A stretch of DNA of 64,000 bases from Candidozyma auris (GCF_003013715.1 NC_072812.1:434001-498000), one strand, 5' to 3'. Numbered from the stretch's first letter, positions 19,556 to 30,611 are shown. Numbers and translations: made by a program. The notes: generated from the letters alone by a model not told the origin.

Positions 19556-20350
19556 CTATAAATACAAATGGAAGTCGTCTTCCTCACCATAATCCTCGTC
19601 CTTGATCGCGCCTGTCATATCAACATCGTCCCAAAACCTAACATTCATCTGGTTCTCCTTGCGGGCCTCTTTTTCAAAGAATTGCAAAAACATAGCGTTC
19701 TCCACCAATTTTAACTCCAGCTCTTTCAGTTGGAGCTTCTCCTGCAACACTCCAATTTCGTGAGCTTCAAATTCAAGACTGGCACGGTTACATAATGGCA
19801 AGAGCAGCGTATCCATGGATTTGATAAAATCGTTGATATTGTTCATGTTCGTAGTGCGATGTAGCTTGGAAGGGCTACATGGCTCTTCGTCCCAATCTAT
19901 CAGCTCGTGATTGAAAGTCGAACCAAATTCAATGTGGTCCAATGCTACATTTGCAGCAGCTTGTGGGGTATAGGGCGACACATGGTCCAGCACGTCAGTG
20001 TCTACTGAGGCAATGTCAGAAGGAGGGCTCAAGGGAGCCTTTTCTAGAGGGCTAGAGATCATTGATCTGAGTGAGGCAGAATTCCTTTTGGAGTCTCTCA
20101 ATTTAGAGGCGCTCGAGTGTTTTCTCAACTGGGGCACCTGGTTCTCTTTGTCTTCGGTTGGCAGAAGAAGCACCGAATGGCGTTTGGATGCAGAGGAGAT
20201 GTTCAAGTTCAGCAGCAGAGACAGCTGGCTGAGAGGACGAGCTCTTAACACCCCATTGAGATCCTTAGACAGCTTCCTTGTTCTAAGGGCGGTAAAAAAG
20301 TTAGGCTTTTTCCTCTCTGTAAAGCTGGAGATGCTTTGGCTGCGGATCAT
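19556..20350 (-). CDS. Unrecognised 264-aa protein with KEN box and Ser/Thr-Pro sites
   Basis: I do not recognise this protein. The open frame extends to 20515, but the first ATG is at 20350, giving 264 aa. The N-terminal part is basic and Ser/Leu-rich. It contains Lys-Glu-Asn followed by Gln (a KEN-box-like APC/C degron, about residue 70), a cluster of minimal Cdk sites (Ser-Ser-Pro, Leu-Ser-Pro, Ser-Pro-Tyr-Thr-Pro, Cys-Ser-Pro-Ser-Lys; about 100-165), a Leu/Glu-rich probable coiled coil (about 195-235) and a very acidic C-terminus. This combination suggests a cell-cycle-controlled protein, but that is inference. It lies head-to-tail between GEP3 and DBP5. Confidence 0.72.
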   Translation of the reverse strand: MIRSQSISSFTERKKPNFFTALRTRKLSKDLNGVLRARPLSQLSLLLNLNISSASKRHSVLLLPTEDKENQVPQLRKHSSASKLRDSKRNSASLRSMISSPLEKAPLSPPSDIASVDTDVLDHVSPYTPQAAANVALDHIEFGSTFNHELIDWDEEPCSPSKLHRTTNMNNINDFIKSMDTLLLPLCNRASLEFEAHEIGVLQEKLQLKELELKLVENAMFLQFFEKEARKENQMNVRFWDDVDMTGAIKDEDYGEEDDFHLYL

Positions 20351-20710
20351 CGCGATGGAGCTGTAATTTGAAAACGAATGTTGTTTGCAGTGAAAAGTGC
20401 TAAAGAATGTATTGAAACACAGAAAACTTCGGTGGCGATATTCTCCAAACGATTGAGGAGGAAAAGAATAGTAATTAAAGGCTTGCTTTGGTTTATTGAG
20501 ATCAAACCCAAACAAAGACTGCGTGTGTTAGATGCGCGCTTCAGTGCCTCCTTCGTCGCGAGAGAAGCGTGTTATGGAAGGGTTTATGCGTGAAGCGCAG
20601 TGTGCGTCGCCAACAGAGAAATCGCAATATTGCGAAGAAAAGACGTCCCATAGCCTCTAAAACAGCAAGGTAGGCAAGCGAATATTTACAAGTTGCCTTT
20701 AATGGGGCTT
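20351..20710. other. Intergenic region between GEP3 and the KEN-box gene
   Basis: This 360-bp stretch is the promoter side of the 264-aa gene and the 3' flank of GEP3. The reading frame continues upstream without an ATG to 20515. Nothing else is visible. Confidence 0.45.
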
Positions 20711-22525
20711 TTATTTTTTTTGAAACCACATGGCATATTCTGACTCTTTGTCATTGGGTTCCTTGTTCTCATTTGCATTGTCTGCCTGGTAACGCTGCAC
20801 ATACAGTTTCATGTGGTCAAGATGATTAGAGTACTCGCTAGCAGGGACAAGGTCAGTGTAAAAAGGAATCTTGCCCGTCCATCTCTTGACCTCTTTGGTG
20901 CTCTTAGACTTCCAATTTTCCTTTCTCAAAGGATTTCCATTGGCGTCTCTACCAGAAAGGGTAGTAGTGATGTAATTCGTGATTGGTTGGCGCAAGATAG
21001 CTTCAACACCCTTGGGAAGATAGATAACAAAAGGATCCTGGGCATTTTTTGCTCCAGTAGGAGTAACCACGATGTGACCTAGAAATTGAAGTACAATGTC
21101 CTTTTTTCCGTGGAAAAGGGGCACTATGTACTTCTGAAGTTCAGCCTTATTGGGATCAACGAGAAAGACATCCTTCATAGCATCTGTGCGTTGGCCATTG
21201 AAAACATCAAGAGCTTTTTGCAAGTTCTTGAACACATGTGACTTGTGGTTGATGCAATTTCGTATTTGAAGCATAGCATTGTCTGGCACCTGCAAGAAAA
21301 ACAACCCGCCCACTGTAAGAACCTGTCCCGCCTTGACAGTCTCGTAATGAGAGTCGTACATGCCAACTTTATAGACCTTTTTTCCTTTAAGAAGTTTCTT
21401 GATTTGCTCGGGTTTTATTATATTGGAAAGTCTTGTGTTTCGTGCACTAGAAAATCCGGGTACGTCAAAAACAGTTTTCTGAGTCGTGAGTTCAAAGGGC
21501 AAGTTGCCCCTAGTGAAGCCTGGCATATATGAAACGCCGGGTCCATGCTGCTGTTTGAATGTGGAGATCTTTTTGATATTCAGTCGTATAAGTGACATTC
21601 GACTTGGTGGCTTGATTCCTTTAGAGATAAGTTCGTCACTCAATTTTTGTATTTGACGTTCTCTACGGGCGTTAGGAAGTTCACTCTTTTCCCTCTGGGC
21701 TGCATGAAGAAGCGACTGAATGAGGGTCGATTTACCACTGTTCACGGTGCCAATGATATACAGCCCGTCATCTATTGCAGCAAGAAGAGAGGAGCTATTC
21801 CAGTCACTGGTACCACTGATAGCAAAAACATTCTCACGGGGAACACCATAGGTTCTTTCGAAGTAGTCCTGGTAGAAGCGCTCACCATATTTGTTCACCA
21901 TATCTTTCTTTGAAAAAAGAAGATCCGTCTTGGTAACGACAAATTTCATATGCTTCGGCGATCTATACTTGAATACTTCTTCATTCACAGACATGGGAAA
22001 GTCAGTACCACTCACAACATAAACAAGTGGAGCACCAGGAGGTATAGTCTCCATCACATCACTGACAGGATCTATAGGGAATTGAGAGAGATCAAATGTT
22101 GCCTTCAAGTTGGCATCTCGACAGCGCAAGCATTGAATTTTACCATCTCTTCTTTTGGATTCTTTCTGCTGGCGTACTTCAGATTTCAAATCAGGCACAT
22201 CTGACCCATTGAGTAGAAGCATTCTATCTTCCTCGCTCATCTTGTTCACATGAGACTCAAAAACACTATCTAACGGGTTCTCCTTAGGAGGTTTTGGGGA
22301 CGGTTCGACGTAGTAACCTTCTTTAGATTTGTCTGTTGTTTGAAGTCTGATCCCACAGGAGGAACATTTGGGCACGAGCTGATCTGCAAGCAACGAGACC
22401 AGCGAAATGGAGGGAGCAGCAGGCGCGATCCTGGCCACTCTAGAAGTAACCGATAGACGCCGCATGCTATGTATGAGCATTACGAAGCGAAGGGGTCTAC
22501 ATAGTAGTCGTTGGCTCCGAATCAT
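20711..22525 (-). CDS. GEP3: Mitochondrial circularly permuted GTPase, YqeH/NOA1 family (Gep3/Mtg3)
   Basis: Gep3/Mtg3 is a mitochondrial GTPase needed for small-subunit rRNA processing and ribosome assembly. From the ATG at 22525 the product is 604 aa. It has an Arg/Ser-rich presequence (about 1-35), a YqeH-like zinc site (Cys-Ser-Ser-Cys near 54 and Cys-Leu-Arg-Cys further on), and GTPase motifs in permuted order: the G4-like Thr-Lys-Thr-Asp comes before the P-loop Gly-Thr-Val-Asn-Ser-Gly-Lys-Ser, followed by Asp-Val-Pro-Gly (G3). Yeast Gep3 is 556 aa. Internal Met codons at residues 16 and 21 are alternative starts. The frame is open further upstream but without ATG. Confidence 0.88.
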   Translation of the reverse strand: MIRSQRLLCRPLRFVMLIHSMRRLSVTSRVARIAPAAPSISLVSLLADQLVPKCSSCGIRLQTTDKSKEGYYVEPSPKPPKENPLDSVFESHVNKMSEEDRMLLLNGSDVPDLKSEVRQQKESKRRDGKIQCLRCRDANLKATFDLSQFPIDPVSDVMETIPPGAPLVYVVSGTDFPMSVNEEVFKYRSPKHMKFVVTKTDLLFSKKDMVNKYGERFYQDYFERTYGVPRENVFAISGTSDWNSSSLLAAIDDGLYIIGTVNSGKSTLIQSLLHAAQREKSELPNARRERQIQKLSDELISKGIKPPSRMSLIRLNIKKISTFKQQHGPGVSYMPGFTRGNLPFELTTQKTVFDVPGFSSARNTRLSNIIKPEQIKKLLKGKKVYKVGMYDSHYETVKAGQVLTVGGLFFLQVPDNAMLQIRNCINHKSHVFKNLQKALDVFNGQRTDAMKDVFLVDPNKAELQKYIVPLFHGKKDIVLQFLGHIVVTPTGAKNAQDPFVIYLPKGVEAILRQPITNYITTTLSGRDANGNPLRKENWKSKSTKEVKRWTGKIPFYTDLVPASEYSNHLDHMKLYVQRYQADNANENKEPNDKESEYAMWFQKK

Positions 22526-22718
22526 AGATGTTCCTTGTGTTTCGACTGAGCAGTAGAGTTGTCTAGCTCCTAGTATGTAGGTGGAGATGGCGATGTCTTC
22601 CACGTGACCGTGACCACATGACGAGAACCCGAAAATGGCCAAAGCGCATCAGCAAGGCCCCACCAGATGAGGCTGCAGCCTGCTGCGAGTTCGCAGAACA
22701 TATGTAGCGCAATGAAGC

Positions 22719-22750
22719 ATGCATGCATATGATCTGCGCGAACAATGCAT
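22719..22750. promoter_or_regulatory. ATGCAT cluster, left end of gene-free region
   Basis: The sequence has an overlapping double ATGCAT at 22719-22728 and another at 22745-22750. RTGCATRW/ATGCAT is the recognition core reported for APSES regulators such as Efg1, Sok2 and Phd1. Any function here is inferred. Confidence 0.35.
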
Positions 22751-23670
22751 CTTTCAGGACAGGTAAGAGGACACGCCTCCATACAAGTGGCACGGTTTAG
22801 GCGCAAGAACAGCCACCATCCACCAGAGACGCACCACATCAGGTAAGCCACGTTAAGGGCAGGTCACCACCTGCGGTGGAGGTATTGTCTTGCCCGCAGA
22901 GGCGTGCATTCACAGATCATCCGATGTTTAGCGAGGCACATGATGCACATCCAGCTTCATATGTGGAACCTCGCAATAGTATTCCTCTGTAAGTGTGCCT
23001 AAAAACAGCAATGCTGTGAAACATCACCAGTGGAGGTGAAAAGTGGAAGTTACCGGTTCGATAACGATTTGGGTGATGAGGAATTTTTGTGGCGTCGTTA
23101 GAAGTCCAAAGTTAACAAACACCACTGGCTGCAAGCAGCCGGAGAATGTTCTTGCTCACCCGATAGAGGTCACACTTGTTGGAGAAGTCCAAACTTTGAT
23201 CGTCTACTTCGTGCAACTCCCTCATTCTCATCTTTGCAGCATCCACCTTCATGTCTCACAATGGTTCGCACGGATTTCAACATCGATATCGCATACGGGG
23301 AGGTAGCGGTTAGGACAATGGGCGCCCTTGCGTCACAATAGCACGAAATCCGCTCATGAGGCAGAGGAAGGAGCCATTGCGGGAAAGGTGCTCTCACAGG
23401 TTTAGCCAAGCGCAGAATTGATGGATTTTTCTCGTAGTTTTTGAAAAAGGCAACATATTTGCGTGAAACCTCATCTGCCGCAAGAAGGGTCCCCCTGGGA
23501 CAATGGAAACAGACTACATGGGGATGGTCAATCCCAAGGTTGCGTCACTTACGAGATCACCACCGCGGATGGGACAACAATGCCACTTCGGTTGATGTTT
23601 GGAGATCGAGGAGTAGATTGCTATCAGTTTACTGAAACAGGTCGACTGGGAGTACGTAAAAAGCAATTAC

Positions 23671-23689
23671 AAAAAAAAAAAAAAAAAAA
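23671..23689 (+). repeat. Poly-A tract of 19 nt
   Basis: An uninterrupted run of A followed by a purine-rich GGAAGAAATAGAAGGGG stretch. It is likely a nucleosome-depleting tract, and its length may be unreliable in assemblies. Confidence 0.8.
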
Positions 23690-26600
23690 GGAAGAAATAG
23701 AAGGGGAGAGGAGGCTTCGAAAGTAAAGAGGGTTTCCAGAAGTCGGCCACAGTCAGCATGTCAAGCCTGCTTACGGTGCGAGCAATGGTTTGCCTCGACA
23801 AATTCATAACAGACGGCTGATTCATGTTCGACAGGGACGCGGGCACGGTTTTGAGTCACTGTCCAGCAGCTATGAGTACAGAAACCAGCGAACTAAAGTG
23901 AAATTAAGTTATCAAAGCGACGCCCGGACTTTTTCTTGTCGGTTGCTCTTGACTCAAGAAGTTCTCATCTCGGAAATTTAAGAGTCTGCAATGCGCACTA
24001 CTATAGCCAGAGAAAGTGTGTGTTGACCAAGGAGAGACTATAGGAAATACTACTCGAATTCTAATGTCTTGCGATACGGTTTTCATCAATTGAAGGTTGT
24101 GTTTAAGTGGACTTTACCCAGTCAGTACCCTTATCGCCGGGGGCGGAAAGCAATGCACGAACTCAACAATTAGTGGGAACGTGCGGCAGCATATCACCAA
24201 AACACAATGTAATGCTCAACAACTAAGAATGTTTAAAATTTTCTAATTCACTAGAGCATCTTATCAACAAGATCAGAAGTGGTCGTGTGAACGTTGTCAG
24301 AGAAGAATAAAAAGAAAACATGGATTTTTCCTACATCATCACCCGACACGAAGTAGGGTTTGCGCAGCCGCTTTGTCGGGAATTTCCTTGCACAATTTCT
24401 TCCGAGGCGTGAATGTCAGCATTCTATTTGATACCAGTTCATAACCATGGCTCAATGTAGAGAGATGTATGCTCCCCCCTATTCCGCTGGATGTCGCCGA
24501 ACGGGCAGGGGCAAAGGGCACAGGAGGCCATTGCACGATGCGAGCATATTGACGCCGCACTCGCCGCAGAAGGGCAAGGATGACAAGAGGGTCATATAGG
24601 GCCACGGAAAGTCTCATCTTCCGTGAGAGGTTCCCCTGAAGGGTGCCTTATAGATATGTCCATGTAATGATGTAATGAGGTGAGATGATGGAGAGAGAGG
24701 CCCAGCCTGCTGCCACCCACCAGCAAGAGCCGCATGGGCTCACTGAGAGAACAGGCTGCGTCATGCTTCATGCATCATTGCTCGAAACCCGTGCGCAAGT
24801 ACATCGTTTCATGCGGTGTACTGCACAGACGTGTGACAGCAGCAACGCATACTATTATCCTGACGTCCACCGACATCGTCGGGTGTTTTCATTTTATTTT
24901 TCTGGAGGCCCAACATCTTTGGGGTGGGGGAGCAGAGATAACGATGGGAAAAGGCTTTCCATGTAATTGACATCCATAGTTGTCCCCTTGACCTTTATGG
25001 TTGCTGTCTGAACTGGATATCCGCGCCACAAGTGTAATCACGAGAATCAGACAAACAAGCTCCCCACTTTGGCCCGCTCAGGTTCTGTGCATTGTCTTGT
25101 CAGTGTTGCTTCCCGCACAAATGGCTAAGGCCAATGCAGTGTTGGGTTCTATGTGGCGGCCCCCTGGAAATAGGAACAAGACGAAATGTGGTCAATGAAG
25201 CCACCAGATGCCAGGAAAGGAATGAACGGACCCGCCCTGTGATTTGGGTGCTTTTTGAAGAATAAGCAGCACAATCACGAGCCTGTAACAATGAATCAGA
25301 ATGTAGCTCATTATCTCCCAATTAGTCGTATATCGTTCTTCGAGCTTGACTTGATTATATTGCTTCTCTTATTATTTTCTTCTTAATTTTGTTACACCTT
25401 GAATTTTTCGGTTTGTTGCAAAGACTCCACTGACAATGGTTGCTGTAAGCCAGTCGAACCAAAATCTCTAGACCAAACAGGTGCCGCACCATTTTTGTGT
25501 TCCCTCTCTCATGCTAACGTAAGGACACATGACCTTTGCATTACTAGACTGTCCGATTAAGTTGATACTCTCTATTGTAATCTGTAATTTTTCATTAGAA
25601 CCACAGCAGAGGACCCCAACCGTGAGGGAGTGTTCACAATGCGTTCTGGAGCACTCAAGCGAGGTTTGAGGAGCTCTGCAAATGCTGCAATGTGAGACGA
25701 GCAAAAAAGCCGGCGGAGCGTGAGTTGCTTAGGCATGGAATTGACACGAAGGTGATTCCGCTACGGGGATATGGCGAGCTTAAATGTTCACAAAACCTTG
25801 ACGAAAGTAAGGAGGAGATCGACAAGTGGTAGGGCAAGTGAGCATGTGTTGGGATCTACAGGCACAGGAACCTGGCAAATCGTAAATTAAGAACAAACAG
25901 CTGAGGAAGGTAATATTACAGGTAACGCTTTAAGCATTGAAGACGCCACCGAACAACGACTCCTCCATATCTGTCCTCACAGCTCACTACGTTGATTTGC
26001 TCGGTCATGTTTCCTATTTTGTGCAATGTGAAAAAGACAAAAAAAAAAAAGGAAATGGAACAAAACTCTTACAAAACTCAAAATGGAGCGACGACTTCAA
26101 GAAGCGCTAGGCTTTGTGAAAAAGTCTATTGAATACAAGCTTCGCTAGGTCACTATTTTGAGGGCATTAATATGGTGGGGGTCCACCTAGGCCGTTCCAT
26201 GCAATGGAGCGCAGGACCACCTAAAGTAAGGTTGTGGCGATGCTGGATGTCCAAAACCAGGCGGAGTACCGAAAAGAGCAAGCACGAAATGGGTCCGAAC
26301 CCTGAGACCAAGCGCCAGGCGACTGTCAACAGAAAAGTTGGAGTTTCCATTTTGGATTTATGATCTCTGAGCAGGGGTTGGAGGTTTGCACTTTTTCGGG
26401 CCAATACTAAGTTGGCGTGGCCTCTCTAGGCACAATGAGATATTATATTATTTCACGGCAAGTGCAGCGTTTCTTCGCCCACAGGGCCACAAGGGTCGTG
26501 CGTTGCCCAGGAAGGGGGTAGCGGGGAGTCACCGTTTCCAAAAAACATCGTTTTGTGAAGATCACCAACCCAAGAGCCCATAGGTAGAATGTAAATCTCA

Positions 26601-27692
26601 TCACCGGTTCGAGAAATTCGGGTCCCAGCAGCTACATTGCGCTGACAAGACGCCGCATGCTGGCGGTACTGCAGCCCTGGCGCCGCGTAAGACGATCAAA
26701 CGTTCTCAGTTACATTGATTTCCTCGTCTGTGTGCAGGACTTCATCAACTCAGCGCAGAGTGGAATTCACACCCATCATGTTGCCGGTGTTGTAGAGGAA
26801 CATGTCAACGATTTTTTTTTGAAAAGGGAAGGATGTCAAAATTTCAAGGAACCCTTGAAGAGGCCTCGACCTGTTTGTGACGTACGCAATGATGCGTTTC
26901 TATACGAGAGCTCTTTAACGTGCAGCGGTTCGATGCAGCCTGGAAACTGGCGACACTGGTAGTTTCACCGTGCGACGCCCGTCCGAACGCGTCTCACGTG
27001 AGGGGGCTTGGAAAGATAGACCAGAATCCAACCTGAAATGGCAAAGCTATATCTGCTTATTGTATAGTCATCCATAGCTGCTAGGTCAACTTTTCCCAAA
27101 TAGCCTTTTACAGTTTCAAACGTGCAGTCACGTGTCTCCACCGTGCTCCACCGCAATACCCAGGGGAGGGGGGGTTCAAAGTGCAAGGCCTAGCGACAAC
27201 AAAGGCGCGTGCTGGCACATAGTCAAGGGCCCGCGCGCTGCCGCCTTGTTCCACACTGATATTCTTCCGCAGCAACATGCGTCGTTCAGGTGTCCCTAGA
27301 CATTATATCACCTCGCATGGGGTATACTCGGACGGGTATAAATATCACGTAGCCTACTCCCCCTGGCGAAACGTTTGCAATAGAGGTACAATGTTGGCAC
27401 GTTGGTTACAAGTTTCTAGGCATTCGGCATAGTCACTTTGGGATATAATCTAGGCTCGTTCTGAGAATTTTGCTGAATTTTAATTTATGTGGCTACAACT
27501 GGTGGCGAAGATGTTAGTGGACGTTCGGAGTGATGAATCAGTAAGAAGCGGTAAGTCGTTCGCATCTTTCCGCCCATTCAATTGTTCATTTACCAGAAAT
27601 TATGATACCTTTGCTTTTTGTTATTGTTGGAAAGGGCAGTGGGACCTACGCCGCCAGCCCACTTCTCTTATATTTTTGTAGTCTGGTATACG

Positions 27693-27915
27693 TGCATGCG
27701 GTGTGTTAGCAAGTACATGCATGGGTTTCAGCAGCAGGTGGTGCATGTAGTAAGCGCTAGACCTCATGCTGCACAGGACAAAGAGAGGAAGCCATGTTCG
27801 CCCGGCGGATGCGCGTCCTCTGTGCAGTCTCTCGACCTGGGAAAACCAAGAAACGGTCACCCACAGCGAACAAAGTTTGACCTGAAGACACACCCAATGC
27901 GTCGCCATGCATGCA
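27693..27915. promoter_or_regulatory. TGCATG/ATGCAT cluster upstream of the Ssn6-like gene
   Basis: Within 223 bp there are TGCATG at 27693-27698 and 27742-27747, ATGCAT at 27717-27722 and ATGCATGCA at 27907-27915, some 420-640 bp before the ATG. This is a plausible APSES-factor cluster by motif only. Confidence 0.4.
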
Positions 27916-28333
27916 GCTACTCTGTAATGTGCACAATACATGTGTAAACGCATCCACAGACGCACATACTGCAGCATGCTGCACCCCCTCCATTACCATG
28001 CGCCTAATCTTTTGCCTGCCACATAGAGGTTACTTAAGCCGGATTGTTCCTCCCATTCCACAGACAACTTGTCACTTTTTCTTCTGTACTCGACCCATCT
28101 CACTCAGCCTGAATACCTGGTTAACTTTTACTGCCTTGTATTGACTTTCCTCCTTTCCAGCAGCCTGTCTTTCTTGCTTCCCCACTAAACATATAAAGCA
28201 AGCCGCAATCTCACAAGTGCTAGGCCCAAAAAAAAAAAAAAAGTGTCATAAAAAAAAGCTTTTCAACCTCCACAGATCATTCCGCTTTTCCTGTCATCAA
28301 CCATAATTTCCACAGAAAAAACACCTTCCCAGA

Positions 28334-30487
28334 ATGGGCAAAAGACTTGCTGCTGCTGCATCGCCAGCAATGAATAAACGCCAGCACTCTCGCAAATCGC
28401 TGGCAGAGTCGGCAAACACGCCTAATATCACCCACAACAACATATCCAAGCCGCCATCAGGGGCTCCCTACGAAGTCACCGCCGCCGACACGTGGATCGC
28501 CATCGGCAACTGTGCTATAAGCATGGGCATCATCGTGGCTGCCATCCAAGCGTTTGAGCTGGCGTTAAACCACGCTCCCAGCAGCGTCGATGCCTTGGTC
28601 GGGTGGTCCCACCTGCTTCGAATGAATGACATCAACATGAACGATACTGCCGGGTCCCAGCTGCTAATACAGAGGCTCAACGCCGTGGCTGAGTCCCATC
28701 CTGAGGTGACGAATAGTGCCTCTTTTTTCCGAGAGCTCACAGAGTGCTACTTGCTTGTGGGACTCAATGAGCAGGCGCACCAGGCGATCCAACAGGCGAT
28801 CCAGCGGAGCCCCAACGATCCAGCTTTGCAACTTTTGCTGGCACAGACGCTTATTCGTGCGGGCGCTAGGGCCCAGGCGGCGGCTGCTTTAAACCACTGC
28901 CTTATGCTTTTGCCTCCTCTGTTGGCGGAATTCTCCAAGGCCGACATCGAGACGGCCAGAAGCGCTCATGCTGAGTTGGCGGCCATCGCTGCTGCCGATG
29001 GCAATATTGACTTGCTGATTATCGAGCTCACAGCCACCCTTCTGTTGCCTCCTCCTCCGTTGGCCAGACAGCACGAGCACGTTGCCTTGTGGTGTGCGTT
29101 TGCCACAGCCAAGGAACGTGCCAACAAGATCACAGAGGCTCTTGAGGCGTGTGAACGGGCAGAGGTCGCTGTGGGTGCGCTGCCACGGATCTTGATCACT
29201 CATGCCTACTTGCTTTTGCTCGACGAAGACCCCGAAAAGGCCCGCAAAGCAGTGCTGCTTCTCTCGCGGGTGGTGGAGTCAGAACGTGAGGAGTTGAAGG
29301 CCCAAACACGTCAAAACCTGAAGCTGGACGAAGTAGACGACTCGGACGGGGACTTTTTGCCATGGTATCTCTTGGGTAAAGCTCATACTGTTCTTGATTC
29401 TCCTCGTGCCGCTTACGACTGCTACCAGGTTGCCTTGCGTAGAGCGTCCAACCTGCCTATCACATGGCTTGCCGTAGGGAAGCTCTACTTGGAACTCAAG
29501 CAGCTTCCAGATGCCCTTGCGGCTTACTCCCAGGCGCTCAGACTTCAACTCAACGAAAACCTGCCTGGTACAGCTGCTGCTTGGGAAGGTCTAAGCTGCG
29601 TCTACGAACGTTGCGACGACCAGTTGGGCGATGCTGCGGACGCAAGCTCCAGAGCAGCCATGTGTTTCCGTGCAATAGGCGACACCGAAAATGCGGCACG
29701 TTTCGAAGACAAGTCAAAGAAGTTGCAAGCTGCTGCTGATGGCAAGGGCCCGGTGCCAACTTTGTCGCTGCCAGTGGGTGTGCCAAATTTCTTCTTGCGT
29801 GATCTCGTGACGTTGCTCCCTTCCGAACGTATCGTGTTCGTTCAAGGACACAATCCCGAGGAAAGAAACCAACAAAATGTACCATTGCAGCCTGCTCAAC
29901 AACCACCTCCATCTCTCCCTCCAGCTGCTCACACTCCTTTGCAACCACCAAGACGTACTCTGGGCCCCAGCGAAGCGTCTGTCACACTGCTCCCACCTCC
30001 TCAGCATCTCCAGCATCATCAACCTCCCGCTTCCTCTCAAGGAAGCCCTCCAATTCAACCTGCTGCTAGTGCGCCCGCTTACTCTCATTCATCACCTCAC
30101 ACACCGGTGCCACAGCAGCCACAGGAGTCCTACAGCATGTATCCCGCTCCTTTCAAACCCATTGGAAAGCTCGCAGACAACAATTCCCATCTTCCACCAC
30201 CGCATTCTCGGGCCTGGTCTCCACAAGACCACATTCCACAACCACAGCAACTTTTCCAAGGCCCTCCACCACCCTTTGCACAGCCGCCCAATGGTATCAT
30301 GAACTCTCCAACAAACGGGCCCGTTCCGCCGGGTCCTCAAACAAGGTCACCAGTTAATCATCCCCAAATGATTCACAATGGCTATGCAGTGCACGGACCA
30401 CCTGGCTATGTGTATGGGCAATACATGCCAATGCACCAAGGGGTCCTTGCTCAGTTGCAGCCACAAGGAAGTAACTGGAGACAATAA
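28334..30487 (+). CDS. Divergent Cyc8/Ssn6-like TPR co-repressor
   Basis: Cyc8/Ssn6 with Tup1 forms a general co-repressor recruited by DNA-binding proteins. The 717-residue product has degenerate TPR repeats from about residue 50 to 460. The segment 342-440 is closest to Cyc8 (Trp-Tyr-x-Leu-Gly, Ala-Ala-Tyr-Asp-x-x-x-x-Ala, Asp-Ala-Leu-x-Ala-Tyr, Leu-x-x-x-Tyr-Glu-x-Cys-x-x-Gln). The first repeats also align (Ala-Asp-Thr-Trp, Pro-Ser-Ser-x-x-Ala-Leu). A Pro/Gln-rich tail (about 510-717) follows, as in Cyc8. It is shorter than Cyc8 of other yeasts (over 900 aa) and its middle TPRs are strongly altered, so it may be a fast-evolving paralogue. It sits downstream of an unusually long intergenic region. 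Confidence 0.8.
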   Translation: MGKRLAAAASPAMNKRQHSRKSLAESANTPNITHNNISKPPSGAPYEVTAADTWIAIGNCAISMGIIVAAIQAFELALNHAPSSVDALVGWSHLLRMNDINMNDTAGSQLLIQRLNAVAESHPEVTNSASFFRELTECYLLVGLNEQAHQAIQQAIQRSPNDPALQLLLAQTLIRAGARAQAAAALNHCLMLLPPLLAEFSKADIETARSAHAELAAIAAADGNIDLLIIELTATLLLPPPPLARQHEHVALWCAFATAKERANKITEALEACERAEVAVGALPRILITHAYLLLLDEDPEKARKAVLLLSRVVESEREELKAQTRQNLKLDEVDDSDGDFLPWYLLGKAHTVLDSPRAAYDCYQVALRRASNLPITWLAVGKLYLELKQLPDALAAYSQALRLQLNENLPGTAAAWEGLSCVYERCDDQLGDAADASSRAAMCFRAIGDTENAARFEDKSKKLQAAADGKGPVPTLSLPVGVPNFFLRDLVTLLPSERIVFVQGHNPEERNQQNVPLQPAQQPPPSLPPAAHTPLQPPRRTLGPSEASVTLLPPPQHLQHHQPPASSQGSPPIQPAASAPAYSHSSPHTPVPQQPQESYSMYPAPFKPIGKLADNNSHLPPPHSRAWSPQDHIPQPQQLFQGPPPPFAQPPNGIMNSPTNGPVPPGPQTRSPVNHPQMIHNGYAVHGPPGYVYGQYMPMHQGVLAQLQPQGSNWRQ

Positions 30488-30611
30488 ACTAGTGAGTGTC
30501 ATGGGTGCGTGACTTATACTTGCATAGCTATTTGCGTGGCATCAATAGCGTAAAATGAGTTTTAGTTCCAAAATTGTGATATAAATTGTGTGTATTATAG
30601 AGTAACGACAT

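Larger units (their letters stand above)
22526..28333. other. 5.8-kb gene-free region upstream of the Ssn6-like gene
   Basis: No ORF here exceeds about 120 codons, none resembles a known protein, and no tRNA B-box or intron signal pair was found. Base composition is mixed, with GC-rich patches (for example 26640-26700) and one AT-rich patch (25320-25400), not a GC trough. ATGCAT/TGCATG motifs cluster at both ends. Pyrimidine tracts and A-runs near 28140-28330 look like the leader of the next gene. The likeliest reading is an extended regulatory region, possibly with non-coding transcripts. Confidence 0.6.

Noticed and set aside
23040..23060. tRNA B-box-like GGTTCGAT
   Set aside because: No A box, no acceptor pairing and no T-run terminator around it.
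22526..28333. Regional centromere
   Set aside because: No GC-poor trough and no inverted repeats seen; CTG-clade centromeres of the suspected family are GC-poor. Not excluded without CENP-A data.
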